A stretch of 64,000 nt of DNA, taken from Phyto melanocephala (taxonomy: Eukaryota > Arthropoda > Insecta > Diptera > Rhinophoridae). The notes under the pieces are model-generated. The model did not search any database. It was not told the DNA's origin and was given only the letters and a program-made list of their open reading frames with translations. Positions 21,502 through 32,800 of this stretch are shown here, piece by piece. Position numbers and translations under genes: made by a program. Numbering within the stretch: the stretch's first letter is position 1; each line of letters begins with the position of its first letter. The DNA is taken from positions 136,199,305 through 136,263,304 of the forward strand of contig OW799234.1 in assembly GCA_941918925.1 (NCBI GenBank), in the 5' to 3' direction.

Positions 21502-22394
21502 ACAATCAGCTGATTGGACTTGAGTACCTTATTGTTTAAAATACGTTTCACTATTTCTCTTTTTCCATTTTAATTTAAATATATATGTTTAAACATATAT
21601 TTTTTATTTTAACAATGATTTTTTTTTAATTTTTTACACAATATATTTTTCCTTTGTTTATGTCAGAGTACATTAAACAGGTGGCGGTCTCAGCCAATAT
21701 ATTAGCGATTTTTTGTTATCAAAATTAGAGATAATTGTAAATTCTTCGAGATTCGCAGCAATATTTGAAATGAACCATAAAAAACGCTTTTAAAATTTTG
21801 TATGGCGAATCTTGTAGATATAAACAAGATTCGGTGGTGATAGCGAACCTTGTATTTTGCTATCCGTGTGAACATGCTCTTATGTGATTACACCATGAGT
21901 GTACCTTGGATTTGTGTCTGAAACATTTGTTCGGGCAAGTTAATTTTTTGTTAGGCAGTCTAAGGTCATATTGTACAACCGATCTGAATAAAAAAAAACA
22001 TGCCATTTGAAAGGAATTTTCTTGCAGATGTTCACAGTTTTATTATTATTATTATTATTTATTTTTAATTTTAATGGCAAGGTTTCAAAACCATAGAGCC
22101 AGGGTATCCCACACAGGTTCAGTATCCGTAAGTCGACCTATACCTTCATATAGTATGTCGGAGCAGAGCGCGAATATTCTTTTTTTTTAAGATTTGCAAA
22201 GGTTGAGACTCCGGATGACTGTACCTGAGTACAGTAAACCGACGACACGCAATTAAAAAAAACGCTACAAAAACAAATTCTTAACATTGGCATCTCTGCG
22301 AGAAAAATATCGATGTATTGTTCACATCTCTATGAACAGCTGCTGTTGATTTGTTTGTTTATTAACATATTTCTTGTAGCTAATTTTAAAGAAA
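21502..22394. other. intergenic, upstream of the EEF2KMT gene
   Basis: A stretch near 21890-21910 ('cttatgtgattacaccatg') matches one near 55574-55592, so both lie in an unidentified repeat. 22060-22260 is GC-richer, and its minus strand gives an open stretch with LYEGIGRLTDTEPVWDTL that I do not recognise. The last ~60 bp before 22395 presumably hold the 5' UTR. Confidence 0.35.
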
Positions 22395-23676
22395 ATGTGT
22401 GAAGTAATTCAACTTACCTTCGATGTATTTTTACAAAATATACAAAAGCAATTCTTATGCTGCTATCCACTGCATTGCATTTCTTGGCAGGTTTGTATCA
22501 TCTTATTGTTAGTTTTATAATTCTAAATTAAACTTTTTAGGACTTCCCCAAAGACTTAACTTGGGAGCAACAAAAAACTCTAATGGATTACACGCTTACT
22601 TCTACTCTTAATAAACGCTTTCCGATTAAATTAAGCTATCAGCTTAATTTTTTAAAGAAGTTGATATTGTTTTTAGAAAAAGGCTCTTCAGAAATTCACG
22701 ATCAAGTGTATGAAATTTACTGCCAAATACAACAAAATTTGGCCAAAGATTCTACACAGAAGTACGCCTTTAAACATTATGTCGTTAAAGAGAATATATG
22801 CTTTACATTGCGTGAATCGAAAAATTTTGTAACTGAAGGTACTACAGGACTTTGCAGTTGGCAAGCATCTTTAGCATTGGCAGACTTTATTATAAAAGAT
22901 CCAAATATTGTAAAAAATAAAGCAGTTTTAGAGTTAGGTGCTGGAACTGGATTATGCGGATTTATAATGTTGAAAATGTGTCAACCTAGGCATCTGCTGC
23001 TCAGCGATGGCAGCAAATCTTGCGTAGAACTAATGTGTGAAAGTATAAGAAGAAATTTCCCGCAAGCGTTGGAGGAAAACCAGAAATTTACACTGGACAA
23101 TCATATAATACAATGTTTAGTAGTGCCGTGGGTGTCCATTGAAGATATACCAGAAGTTTCCTCGCTAAGGCCAGATATTATTTTAGCTGCGGATGTTGTT
23201 TATGATGATTCAAGTTTTTTAGATTTATGTTTTGCAATTGATTATATTTTTAAGCTTAAAGAAAATAATGTTGAAATGTATTTGGCAGCCACAGTACGAA
23301 ACGAGCACACACTAAAAAAATTTTTTCATAAACTTGGTGAGTTATGCATATGTATACTTTATGTTTTATTTATTTATGATTTTTTATGATTATAAAGATA
23401 TAAAATCTATTTAAAACATACACTGACTGCACATATACAATATTTAATATAGATACAAAATAATCACAAAATCTTGTATAACATATTTTCTAAAGTAAAT
23501 TTTTCATCAATATTATATGAATACACATACTGTATACGAAAACATTTATTTTTATATTTCTTTTTCTAGACTCTTTTAATTTTCATATAAGTGAATGTCA
23601 TGTTGTTCCCGAGGAAAAAAGTAATTTGTTTTGGGACCGATCAACTCCTGTAAAAATCTTTAAATTGACTAGATAA
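22395..23676 (+). CDS. EEF2KMT: eEF2-lysine N-methyltransferase (FAM86 family)
   Basis: Seven-beta-strand methyltransferase that, in yeast and human, trimethylates a lysine on translation elongation factor 2 in the cytosol. I join three exons: 22395-22490, 22541-23336 and 23570-23676, with GT-AG introns of 50 bp (phase 0) and 233 bp (phase 1). The product is 332 aa, against about 330 for human EEF2KMT. Residues 1-32 (MCEVIQL..CISWQ) and ~47-105 form the N-terminal FAM86 domain. GTTGLCSWQA (~132-141) is the family hallmark preceding the Rossmann fold. VLELGAGTGLCG (~161-172) is SAM motif I and AADVVYDD (~248-255) the post-II/III motif. VRNEHTL near residue 284 corresponds to the family's VRNPET. 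Exon 3 ends in STPVKIFKLTR. A probable poly(A) signal AATAAA follows at about 23700. No breaks were seen. Confidence 0.92.
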
Positions 23677-24033
23677 CAAAATGTGTCTTTTTGTTAGTAA
23701 ATAAATAAGTTAAAATGCATTTATGTAAGTAAAATTTTCTTTGCTAAAATTCATAACAACTTTTTACTTTGATATTTATTTTTTGTTTGTTTTTAATCTA
23801 TATAACGATAGCTTAATATAAAGCAGTTGCTTTACATAAAAAAGAAAAAAAATGAACACAATTCAAGGGAATGAGATGAGACAGGGTTTTTTTATATAGC
23901 TTTAAATTAAATTTTTAATGGGAATCATTTTTATTTTGGCTAAAGTTCATTTTTTCTATTATTTAATTTTTATAAATCAAATTAAAACTATAAGTTTAAC
24001 GTTAAATTCAGATGTAGTAGGCCACGTTCGACG

Positions 24034-24175
24034 ACTAAAGCAAAAAAATCTATGACAAAAAAGTGAATTTGCAGGAGTTCAACTGGTGACGAAGTGATTA
24101 AATTTAAGTGAAAACACTAATGATTTTAACATTAGCGTGTCATTGGAGGTCATGTGTTTACATGAATATATTAAT
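24034..24175 (+). repeat. dispersed repeat, inverted partner at 63541-63660
   Basis: Contains 'ctatgacaaaaaagtgaatt', 'ggagttcaactggtgacgaa', 'gtgaaaacactaatgatttt' and 'cattagcgtgtcattggagg'. The same blocks in the same order occur on the minus strand at 63541-63660 with about 90% identity by eye. A short third piece ('cattagcgcgtcattggaag') is at 35800-35820. No ends or coding capacity identified. Confidence 0.75.
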
Positions 24176-25507
24176 GAACTGCACTCCATTCTAATTAGTG
24201 CATGGAACTCATGCATATTTGGTGAAAAGCATCGGATATTTCATGAGTTGAATTTGTTTGTCTATATAAATTCCTTAAGATATTTTGCATGATGTTGCAT
24301 TTATTTTTAAGCACATCGTTTATGGCAAATTATTTTGCAGTTAGGAAATCATTTAGAATTGATGCTTTTACACAATTGATTTAGAAGTCTTGTAAATGTA
24401 ATTCGCTTTGCACTACTTCCAATTTTTTTTTTGCTGGGTTACATTAAAATTACATTTTTGTCATTAAAGGTGTCTAAATAGATTCATCACTAACATCTAT
24501 ATTTCCATCGATAATATAAACAACAACAACAAAAGTATTGTCATTTAGATAACAATAACAAGTGTCGTTAAAATATGTTACTGAATATCGAAATCGATAA
24601 AAATGTTGTTTACGACTATCGCACTATCGCTGGCCAAAAAGGCAAAACTGAATTTTAAGAAATCCTAAAAATTAAGTACGCAGCTCGACAGACAACAACA
24701 TTTTACATTATATTGAAATTTTTGAACTTTTAGTTGCGATTTGTAGCTCTGAGACCCTGCTAAAGTCAGGAAAGTGAAGAAAATTATATGAGATTTGAAT
24801 GTTTTTTTCGGTTTCTGGATGTTTTATGATATTTTTTTTTGCGGCTTAACGAATAAAGGTTTAACAATGATTTTCTTTCCGCTGTAAGGTTTGATCAAGG
24901 ATTATTTAAAAAATAAAAAAAAAAATTAAAAATGTAGAATATTCATGTTGAAACATTTCGTTCAAAGGTGAAAAAAAAAATTACACACTTTTTTTGCAAA
25001 AAAAGAAAAAGAAGAGATTTTTAAAAGTGAGGTTAGCATCTCTACGAATTATGTTCGATACCACAATAAAATTTAGAATCTCTTATTTCAGCAACAAGAA
25101 AAAAATTGTGCGCAAGTTTTCGCCATTATTTTTGACGATTTTTTTAAATTTTTTCTATTTTTGCTCATCAGGCACTTTTTCTTATACATTTATACCGTCA
25201 CTAACTTTTATGTATTTTGAATAATTGATTTCAATTGTTATTCACATCACTTTAAACACTTTACAATGTTAATACCTGCCTATAATTATAAATTTTAAAA
25301 ATTCTTTATTATCCATAATAGTTACAAGAGAATGTCCCACACATCCCCATAGAAGATATTTTTATATACCTGCTCTACAAAACATTTTATGTTAAATAAA
25401 GTACGTAATAAGAATAATTATTAAAAGCATTAACCGCAAAAATAAGTTTACAAAAAATAAATTCAGGTACATAAAAAATACATGGGCACACAGGTATCAG
25501 GCTACCA

Positions 25508-25640
25508 TCCAATTGTCAGAAGAAGCTGTGGAGGCCAGAAATAAGCACTTACGATTATATCGTACGAATTATTCAAGGAAATTCAGCAGAAGCGATACAA
25601 ATCGAGATGTCTTGAATAGGTTATTTCTTTTATAAGCTGC
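25508..25640 (+). pseudogene. short protein-coding remnant, probably of a transposon
   Basis: The plus strand is open for about 45 codons including LSEEAVEARNKHLRLYRT and FSRSDTNRDVLNRLFLL, then a stop. The pattern (EEA.EARNK..R.YR...SRK.SR....D...RL) resembles a block I recall from dispersed insect repeat proteins, but I cannot name the family. Its strongly biased, highly charged composition contrasts with the surrounding AT-rich DNA. Confidence 0.4.
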
Positions 25641-26425
25641 AGTTACTCAAATAGAACGGATTAATAAATAAGCTTTTTCATCAAAAACCATCACACTTCT
25701 TCTTGACACCGATGATGCATCTAATAAGGATATACATACATACATACGACATAATAATTATTAAGGAATTTTTATTAGTTTAACTTTTCCGTATATTAAG
25801 TATTAAATAATATAAAATAAATATAATTAAGCCCTTTTTTATAAAAAAAATACTGTTTTTTTAATTAGACCGTAAATCATATGTATGCATGTACATACAG
25901 TCTGTTATGAATGAGTTTAAACCTTTAAAATCAACATTTGTTAATTGAGTTTTACTATTTATACCGTCTTTTATTCCTTAGGAATGTGGCTTTTGGAAAA
26001 ATCTTAAAAATTTAAACTTTTTGGTTCTTTAATTTTTTTTATTGCATTTTGAACACAAAAAATTTTACGAATTTTGCAGGAAAAAAATTTTTTTCGCCAT
26101 TAAATTTTTAATAACTCCGAAATAGTAATAGATAGAAAAGAAATGTGTTTGGTTAGTTTAAGCAGAATTTTCTGATCCTCCTGCTATTAAAATCGGAGAA
26201 CCCGTTTACAAATTATGACAAAATATCTAAGGCAACCAAACGATTTAGCGGGTGAAATATGCCACGCCTTTAAAATCAAATCCCTATGTACTAGAGAAGA
26301 ACGGAGAACAGATTTGAATTAAGGGCATCAAAATCCATATAGTCAACATACTTTTATTTCAAAGAGAGACAAACAATTTTTTTTTGCGCAGTGTATTTTT
26401 TCGAAATCTGCCACTAGATTTTTTA

Positions 26426-26468
26426 TATCATACCAAGGCGAATTCAATGAATTCGCCTTGTATCATAC
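26426..26468. mobile_element. 27-bp perfect palindrome flanked by 8-bp direct repeats (minimal hAT-like MITE)
   Basis: CAAGGCGAATTCA (26434-26446), one A, then its exact complement TGAATTCGCCTTG (26448-26460). On each side is the same 8-mer, tatcatac (26426-26433 and 26461-26468). An 8-bp target duplication around inverted repeats beginning CAAGG is the arrangement of hAT transposons. The insert is essentially only two TIRs. See the matching case at 34461-34502 and the longer relatives at 29266 and 58857. Confidence 0.75.
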
Positions 26469-26816
26469 TACACCTAAAACTATCAAAAACACTAGAACTT
26501 TTAATTCAAAAAACACGTTTAATAATTTTGGCCATCTTTTCAGGCCAAATACTCCTCTGTGTATCGTTAAAACAACTTAGTGGATCGCTCTACAGGTCTT
26601 TAGTTTGTTATGAACATATTTTTTTTAAATAATCAAATTTTTTAAAAACTTTATTTAATAAAAAAGAGCTATAAAATAAAAAAAAAATAGATAATAGTAA
26701 CTAGTTGTTACGATTTTAAAATAACGGACAAAAGCTTGCTGCTGTATGTTTATATATACATACATACTTGTATGTATTTTAAACTAATAATAAAGTTTTT
26801 ATTTGTTAAACAATTT

Positions 26817-29800
26817 TTAAAACTGTGATGGTTTACTTATGGTTGGAATAGTGCCATCATTTAAACATCTAACATTCAATTGCTCTATTTGATGTTTTTG
26901 GAATATTATTCCTAGTAAACCATATTGGATCTCAAATAAAGATGTTTTATAGGTCCGAGGAATTTTCATTCCTATTACTAATGCCAGAAGCGAAGCGATT
27001 ATGATGTAGACGAATCCCTGTGACATTAATGTACTTATGTCCGAAGCATAAAAGTATGAATTTTTGGAGTTTGATACAAAATAATAATAGACAATAGAAG
27101 TTGATAGTAGTTTGCAGGCATAAGAAACATAAATAAACAGTTCCATATAAAGAAAATGTGATACTTCGATCAGAAGAATTTGTAAATTCGAAAACGTCAT
27201 TCCGAAAAAGAACAGTATTATCCAAAATAGTACAGTTGTCTTGGTCGAACTGCTAATTATCATGCTTAAAATAGTAATCAAAATTAAGCATAATTGATTT
27301 GCAACAAATGTCACTTTCACCGAACAAAATATTATGCACAAGGTGCTGATAACTGTTCCCGCAAAAATAATCCAAAACATTGAATCAATATTTGCCACGT
27401 CGGTAAGCCTTACGGCAGAATTTAGAGAAAACCAAAATGCAAAATAAATAAACAACGCGTATTGTATGGCCTCTGTGAAGATTAGAAGCAGCGTTACATT
27501 CAACTGCTGATTCTTTGTAACGTAAAAGAATTCGATTCTCTTAATGACTTCATCTCTTTTATCGAAAATGCTTCCGTTTGAATTTGCAATGCGTAACTCG
27601 TTATCCATACTATTCTCACAGTCAACTGTGCCTAAATAGCTCATCACCTTCAAGCCAATTAAAAGAGTCAGCACTACAACTGCTATGGAGAGATATACTG
27701 CTGCAAAGTCCACATAAATGCCATGATTGATTGATTCCTCTTCGCTTCGTATACGATTTTCCATTATATTTTTGCTGTATGAAGTGCCAATCAAGCTAAC
27801 TGCCGATGCCATACCCAATATGTAACAACTTAGGCATAAAGATAGTAGTAAGGCGCGACTGTCTTTGCCACATATCGTATGTAGAAAACTGAGACCAGCT
27901 AAATATGTTAAACTATGGCCCAAATATGATATGAATGCACCAACATTATCTAAAAGTAAAATAATCAAGTTAATTGCAATCAAATATATAAAAGGGTTAG
28001 AAGAATACTACACCATTTCCAATTGTATTTCAGAAATTTCCATTTATATATCTAAAATATGTACATACTATAAGTAAGTATTTATTTTAGAAGTTTCTAA
28101 TTGTGCTTCACAGATTTCTATTAGTATTTCAAATTAATTAATTTTTAATTGCATTTCCCAACACCTAAAAACATCAGTTCGGCATCGCTGTCAACAACTT
28201 CAAATTTCACGAAGCAATACGCAGCGAATTTTCACAAAATTAAGATTAATTAAGAGTTCAGACCAGAGACCATGGAAAGCGCCAGCAATTCGTTTAATTG
28301 GTAATCGAGCAAAGTGAAATCAATGCTAATTATTCGAAAAAAAAGTCATCTTCGATCAAGTGCATTTCCATTTGAATTGCTTCTTGAATAGAATTGAATT
28401 TTAAAATTTTGGACTCTAAAACTCTTCATGCAATCCATGACAAACAAATGCAGCAAGTCACTTCCTGGTGCAGATTTCGGTCAGGCAGCGTAATTGGGTC
28501 TTACTTTTTTGAAGATCAGGCCGAAATTGCATTGATTGTGAATGTCTTAAGTTACAGAGACATGATAACGGAGATCTTGTGGCCTCTACTGGATGGCTTG
28601 AATCTGAACGACATGTGGTTTCTGTAAAACGACATCACCTGCTACACCGCACACAAAACAATGCATTTATTGCAGCAACAATTTTTATAACAACTTTCAA
28701 GAAATTCTGATATCAACTGGGCACCAAGATCATGCGATTTAACGCTTTTAACTTATAAATTAAAAGCAATTCCTGAGCTCAAATCCGAGATCGAACCCGT
28801 CATTGAGTGAGATACAGCCACATCTCTGTAAAAAAAGTAATGGAAAATTTCATGAAAAGGGAAATGGTCTGTTATCAGAGCCGTGGACGGACCGAAACAT
28901 ATCTTCTTAACAATCCTTCCTTTATATACCATTTTACACTGTCGTGTGAAAGGTATAAAAAAGGTATAAGAATTAAACCTATAGCATTATTTGATGTATT
29001 AAAAATGTAGAAATTATAAAAAAATTTATTAAATAAGGTAGAAATATGTTAATGAAACATAAAAATCTGAAATGCTAATGAAAATTTCTGAAACACAATT
29101 AAAAATTTCTATAATTAAATTAAAATTTTCCAAAATATGAATGAACAGCTAGAACTCTCTTAAATACAATTGGAAATGTTGTATACAAAAAGTTACTTAA
29201 AATATGTCATATTTGTTAATTTATAAAACTAATTTTCTACGGAAATTTAATTTTTTTATTAAACCTAAGGCATATTTATTCATCTGGTTATCGCAGTTCG
29301 GGGAGAACAGTTAGGCTTTGACAGCTGAAGTTAAAAATAAGTGAAGAAAAAAATAAATAGCTGACGAATCAAGTCTAACTGATGAATAAATTTGCCTTGA
29401 TTAAACCTTTAATAATTGCTCACTTCACGAGCTGTCGTAGGTGTTGTACGTCGCAGTAGTTGTACACATTTTGTTGATAATTTCTACATAAATTTTTTGT
29501 ACAACACTTACACGATATGGAGAAGTGAATTTGTTACAACCTACGACAGGTTATGAATGAAGAAAATATTTACAATACAGAAACAATAACCATTACAATT
29601 TCAGTTTCTACTCGATTTGGTTACTATAATATAATTTTTATTCTATTTGTCTTAGGATAAAATGCAACCGTGCAACGTGAATGTTTTTACATTCCTTTTC
29701 TTTACTTATTTTATCAACCAATATACAATATATGCGCATTTGAAATGCATTACTTTTTATAGTCTTAATCGTATTTTAAGCTTCGTCAAGAACAGACGCA

Positions 29801-32800
29801 ATAAATAAACGTTACATATATTCACTCACTGACTTTTAATCTAATTTACTGCGACGTAAATTCAACAGGTTATGTGCCCAGCAGCCAAGTCTAGATTTTA
29901 GTGTTAAAGTGAATTACAATTGATAAAGGATAATGAATAACGTGTTTCAAATCGAAAAGTTGAACGACGTCAACTATGAAAGTTGGTCTGTACTGATGAA
30001 GAGTGTGTTAATACACAGCGGCTTTTGGCGAATGGTATGTGGCGTTCAAAAAAGGCCCACAGAAGCAGCTGGTGCAACAAAATGGGATTTGGAGGATGAG
30101 AAGGCGTTGGCATCCATCATTTTAAGTGTAAAACCAACACAGTTAGGTTATATAAAAAATTCTAAAACATCTGCAGATGCATGGAAAAAGTTAGAAGATA
30201 TATATCAACCAAAGGGACCAATCCAGAAAGTGTGCTTATATAAACGGTTATTAGGGTTGCATATACCTGAAGGAGGTAATATGGTACAACATTTAAAAAC
30301 GTTTACTGAGACGACTGAAAAACTTGCTGAAGCCGGAATTGAAATTCAAGAAGAATTACTGGTAATAATGCTGTTAGGAAGCTTGTCCAAGGAATACGAC
30401 CATTTTGTCATCGCTATGGAAACACGTGATTTATTGCCAGATTTAAGTTTTCTCAAACAGAAATTGATGGAAGAATCAGAAAGGAGAAAAGAGAAAATTG
30501 AGGAGGAAACAACGTGTCAACAACAACAACAAGCATTTAACGTACGCACACAAAAACAGAGTAAGCCAAGTAACGGAAACAAGATCAAAAAGAAATTCAA
30601 AGGCAAATGTTTTAATTGTGGCGCAATTGGCCATTTTGCAAGTCAGTGCAAAGCAGAAAAAAAGAATCAAATATATGAGCAGAAACAATTTGCATTAACG
30701 ATGTTAGCAGCAGCGCAGTCAGCGACAATGCAGAATGCTTGGTATTTAGACAGCGGCGCTACATCGCATATGTGTGCGGACAAGGAAAGTTTTATTCGAT
30801 TTTATGATCACAATGAAAAAGTAAGGCTGGCCAGTGACAAAATTTTATCTACAAAGGGCAAAGGTGATGTACTCTTCCGATATAAAAATTATGATTTAAC
30901 TTTTGAAAATACATTGTATTCTCCCGAATTGCAGGGAAACTTCCTCTCAGTTAGTAAGATTGTCGATAAGGGTTTAGTCGTTATTTTTGAGGCTCAACGT
31001 GCAACTGTCAAGAAACGAGATGGTGAAATTCTTTTAGAGGCAAAAAGAGATGGTGATTTGTTTGTGGTGAATAAGCCAATGGAAAAAGTTTTTGCTATTG
31101 ATAGCATCGAACAAACTTGGCACAACAGATTTGGACATCTAAATTACGGCAGTTTGCGTGATCTAAGTATGAAAGGTATGGTTACGAACCTGAATATTGG
31201 AAACAATATCAACAAAACACCAAATTGTCATACTTGCATGAAGAGCAAAATACACACTTTACCATTTCCAAAAGAAAGTAAGAACATCGCATTAAATGTA
31301 CTAGACGTAGTTCACTCGGACGTATGTGGCCCATTCAGAGTTAATTCTGTTGGTGGTGCGAAATACTTCATTACTTTTATAGATGATAGATCTAGAATGA
31401 TATTTGTATTTTTTATGAAGGCAAAAAGCGAGGCTTTAGAAAAATTTAAAATTTTTAAGAAAATGGTTGAAAATGAGATGAACTCTAAAATCAAAGTACT
31501 ACGAACGGATAATGGTAAGGAATACATTAATAGTGAATTTGAAGCATATTTAATGCAGTATGGCATTCAACGGCAATTAACAGTGCCATACACACCGCAG
31601 CAAAATGGTGTTGCCGAGCGCTGTAATAGAACATTAGTAGAAATGAGTCGTTCGATGTTAGTCCATTCTGGTGTCCAAGAGAGTTTATGGGCTGAAGCAA
31701 TAAATACAGCGGCGTATATACGCAATAGGTGCCCAACAAAGAAACTTAATGAAAAAACGCCATATGAGTCATGGTACGGTCGTAAACCTGATGTAAAACA
31801 TTTGCGTACTTTTGGTTGTTATGCCGTCGCATTGGATAAAACAAATAAATCAAAGTTTATGCCAAAAGGGGAGGAATTGACTATGGTTGGTTATTCAACT
31901 GTGTCAAAAGCTTATCGACTCTTTAACGAAAAAACACGGAAAATCGTTGAGAAACGCGATGTAATTTTTGATGAGGACGAATTTAGAAAAAATAAACAAT
32001 GCAGTCATCAAAAAGATCAAAACGAGGAAGATGACTATTTTTTGATAAATATATATAAAGATAATTCACCAGAACTTAATCATATAAATGATGAAAATAG
32101 CGATCAAGAAGATTTTGAAGGTTTCAGTACAGCAGATGAAAATTTATCAAGTGACACGAGTCATGAAGCTGAACAACCACAAAATATAAGAAAAAATAAG
32201 CCCGGAAGACCTCGGAAAAAGCAAAACCAACTGGGCAATTTGGCTGAAACTTTTATTCCATCAACCGTCGACGACGCAACGGAATGTGAAGACAGTGAAC
32301 TATGGACGAATGCTATGCGTAGTGAAATTTCTTCTCTTATAAAAAATAAAACTTGGTACTTGACAGATTTACCTGCTGGTCGTAAATCAATTTCCTGTAA
32401 ATGGGTATTTGCAGTAAAAAGGAATAAACAAGGTAAAATTGAACGATACAAAGCTCGTCTGGTGGCCAGGGGATGCAATCAACAGTATGGAATCGATTTT
32501 ATTGAAACATTCTCCCCTGTAGCACGATACACAACAATACGTATTTTAATGGCTTTAGCTGTCGAATGGAAAATGTACCTCCATCAAATTGATGTAAGCA
32601 CTGCCTATTTAAATAGTGAAATTCATGACGAAATTTACATACAGCAACCACCATGTTTTGAGGATAAAAACAATCCACATAAGGTCCTAAGATTAAAGAA
32701 GGCAATATATGGGCTGAAACAAGCGGGAAGAGAGTGGAACATTAAACTCGACAATGTACTTAGAAAAATTGGTTTTAAGCAATCCCATTACGATCCCTGC

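Larger units (their letters stand above)
23700..26425. other. intergenic between EEF2KMT and the MFS-like gene
   Basis: AT-rich. It contains the repeat at 24034-24175, an open fragment at 25480-25640 and CATA tracts near 25733. 26040-26340 has scattered similarity of style to HINE-associated sequence ('gaaatatgccacgcctttaa') but no clear ends. No host gene seen. Confidence 0.4.

Noticed and set aside
22583..23389. Treating the methyltransferase as a single 268-codon exon starting at the internal ATG
   Set aside because: A 50-bp intron with good ends joins 32 upstream codons in frame, and a third exon supplies the conserved C-terminus; the spliced length matches the family.
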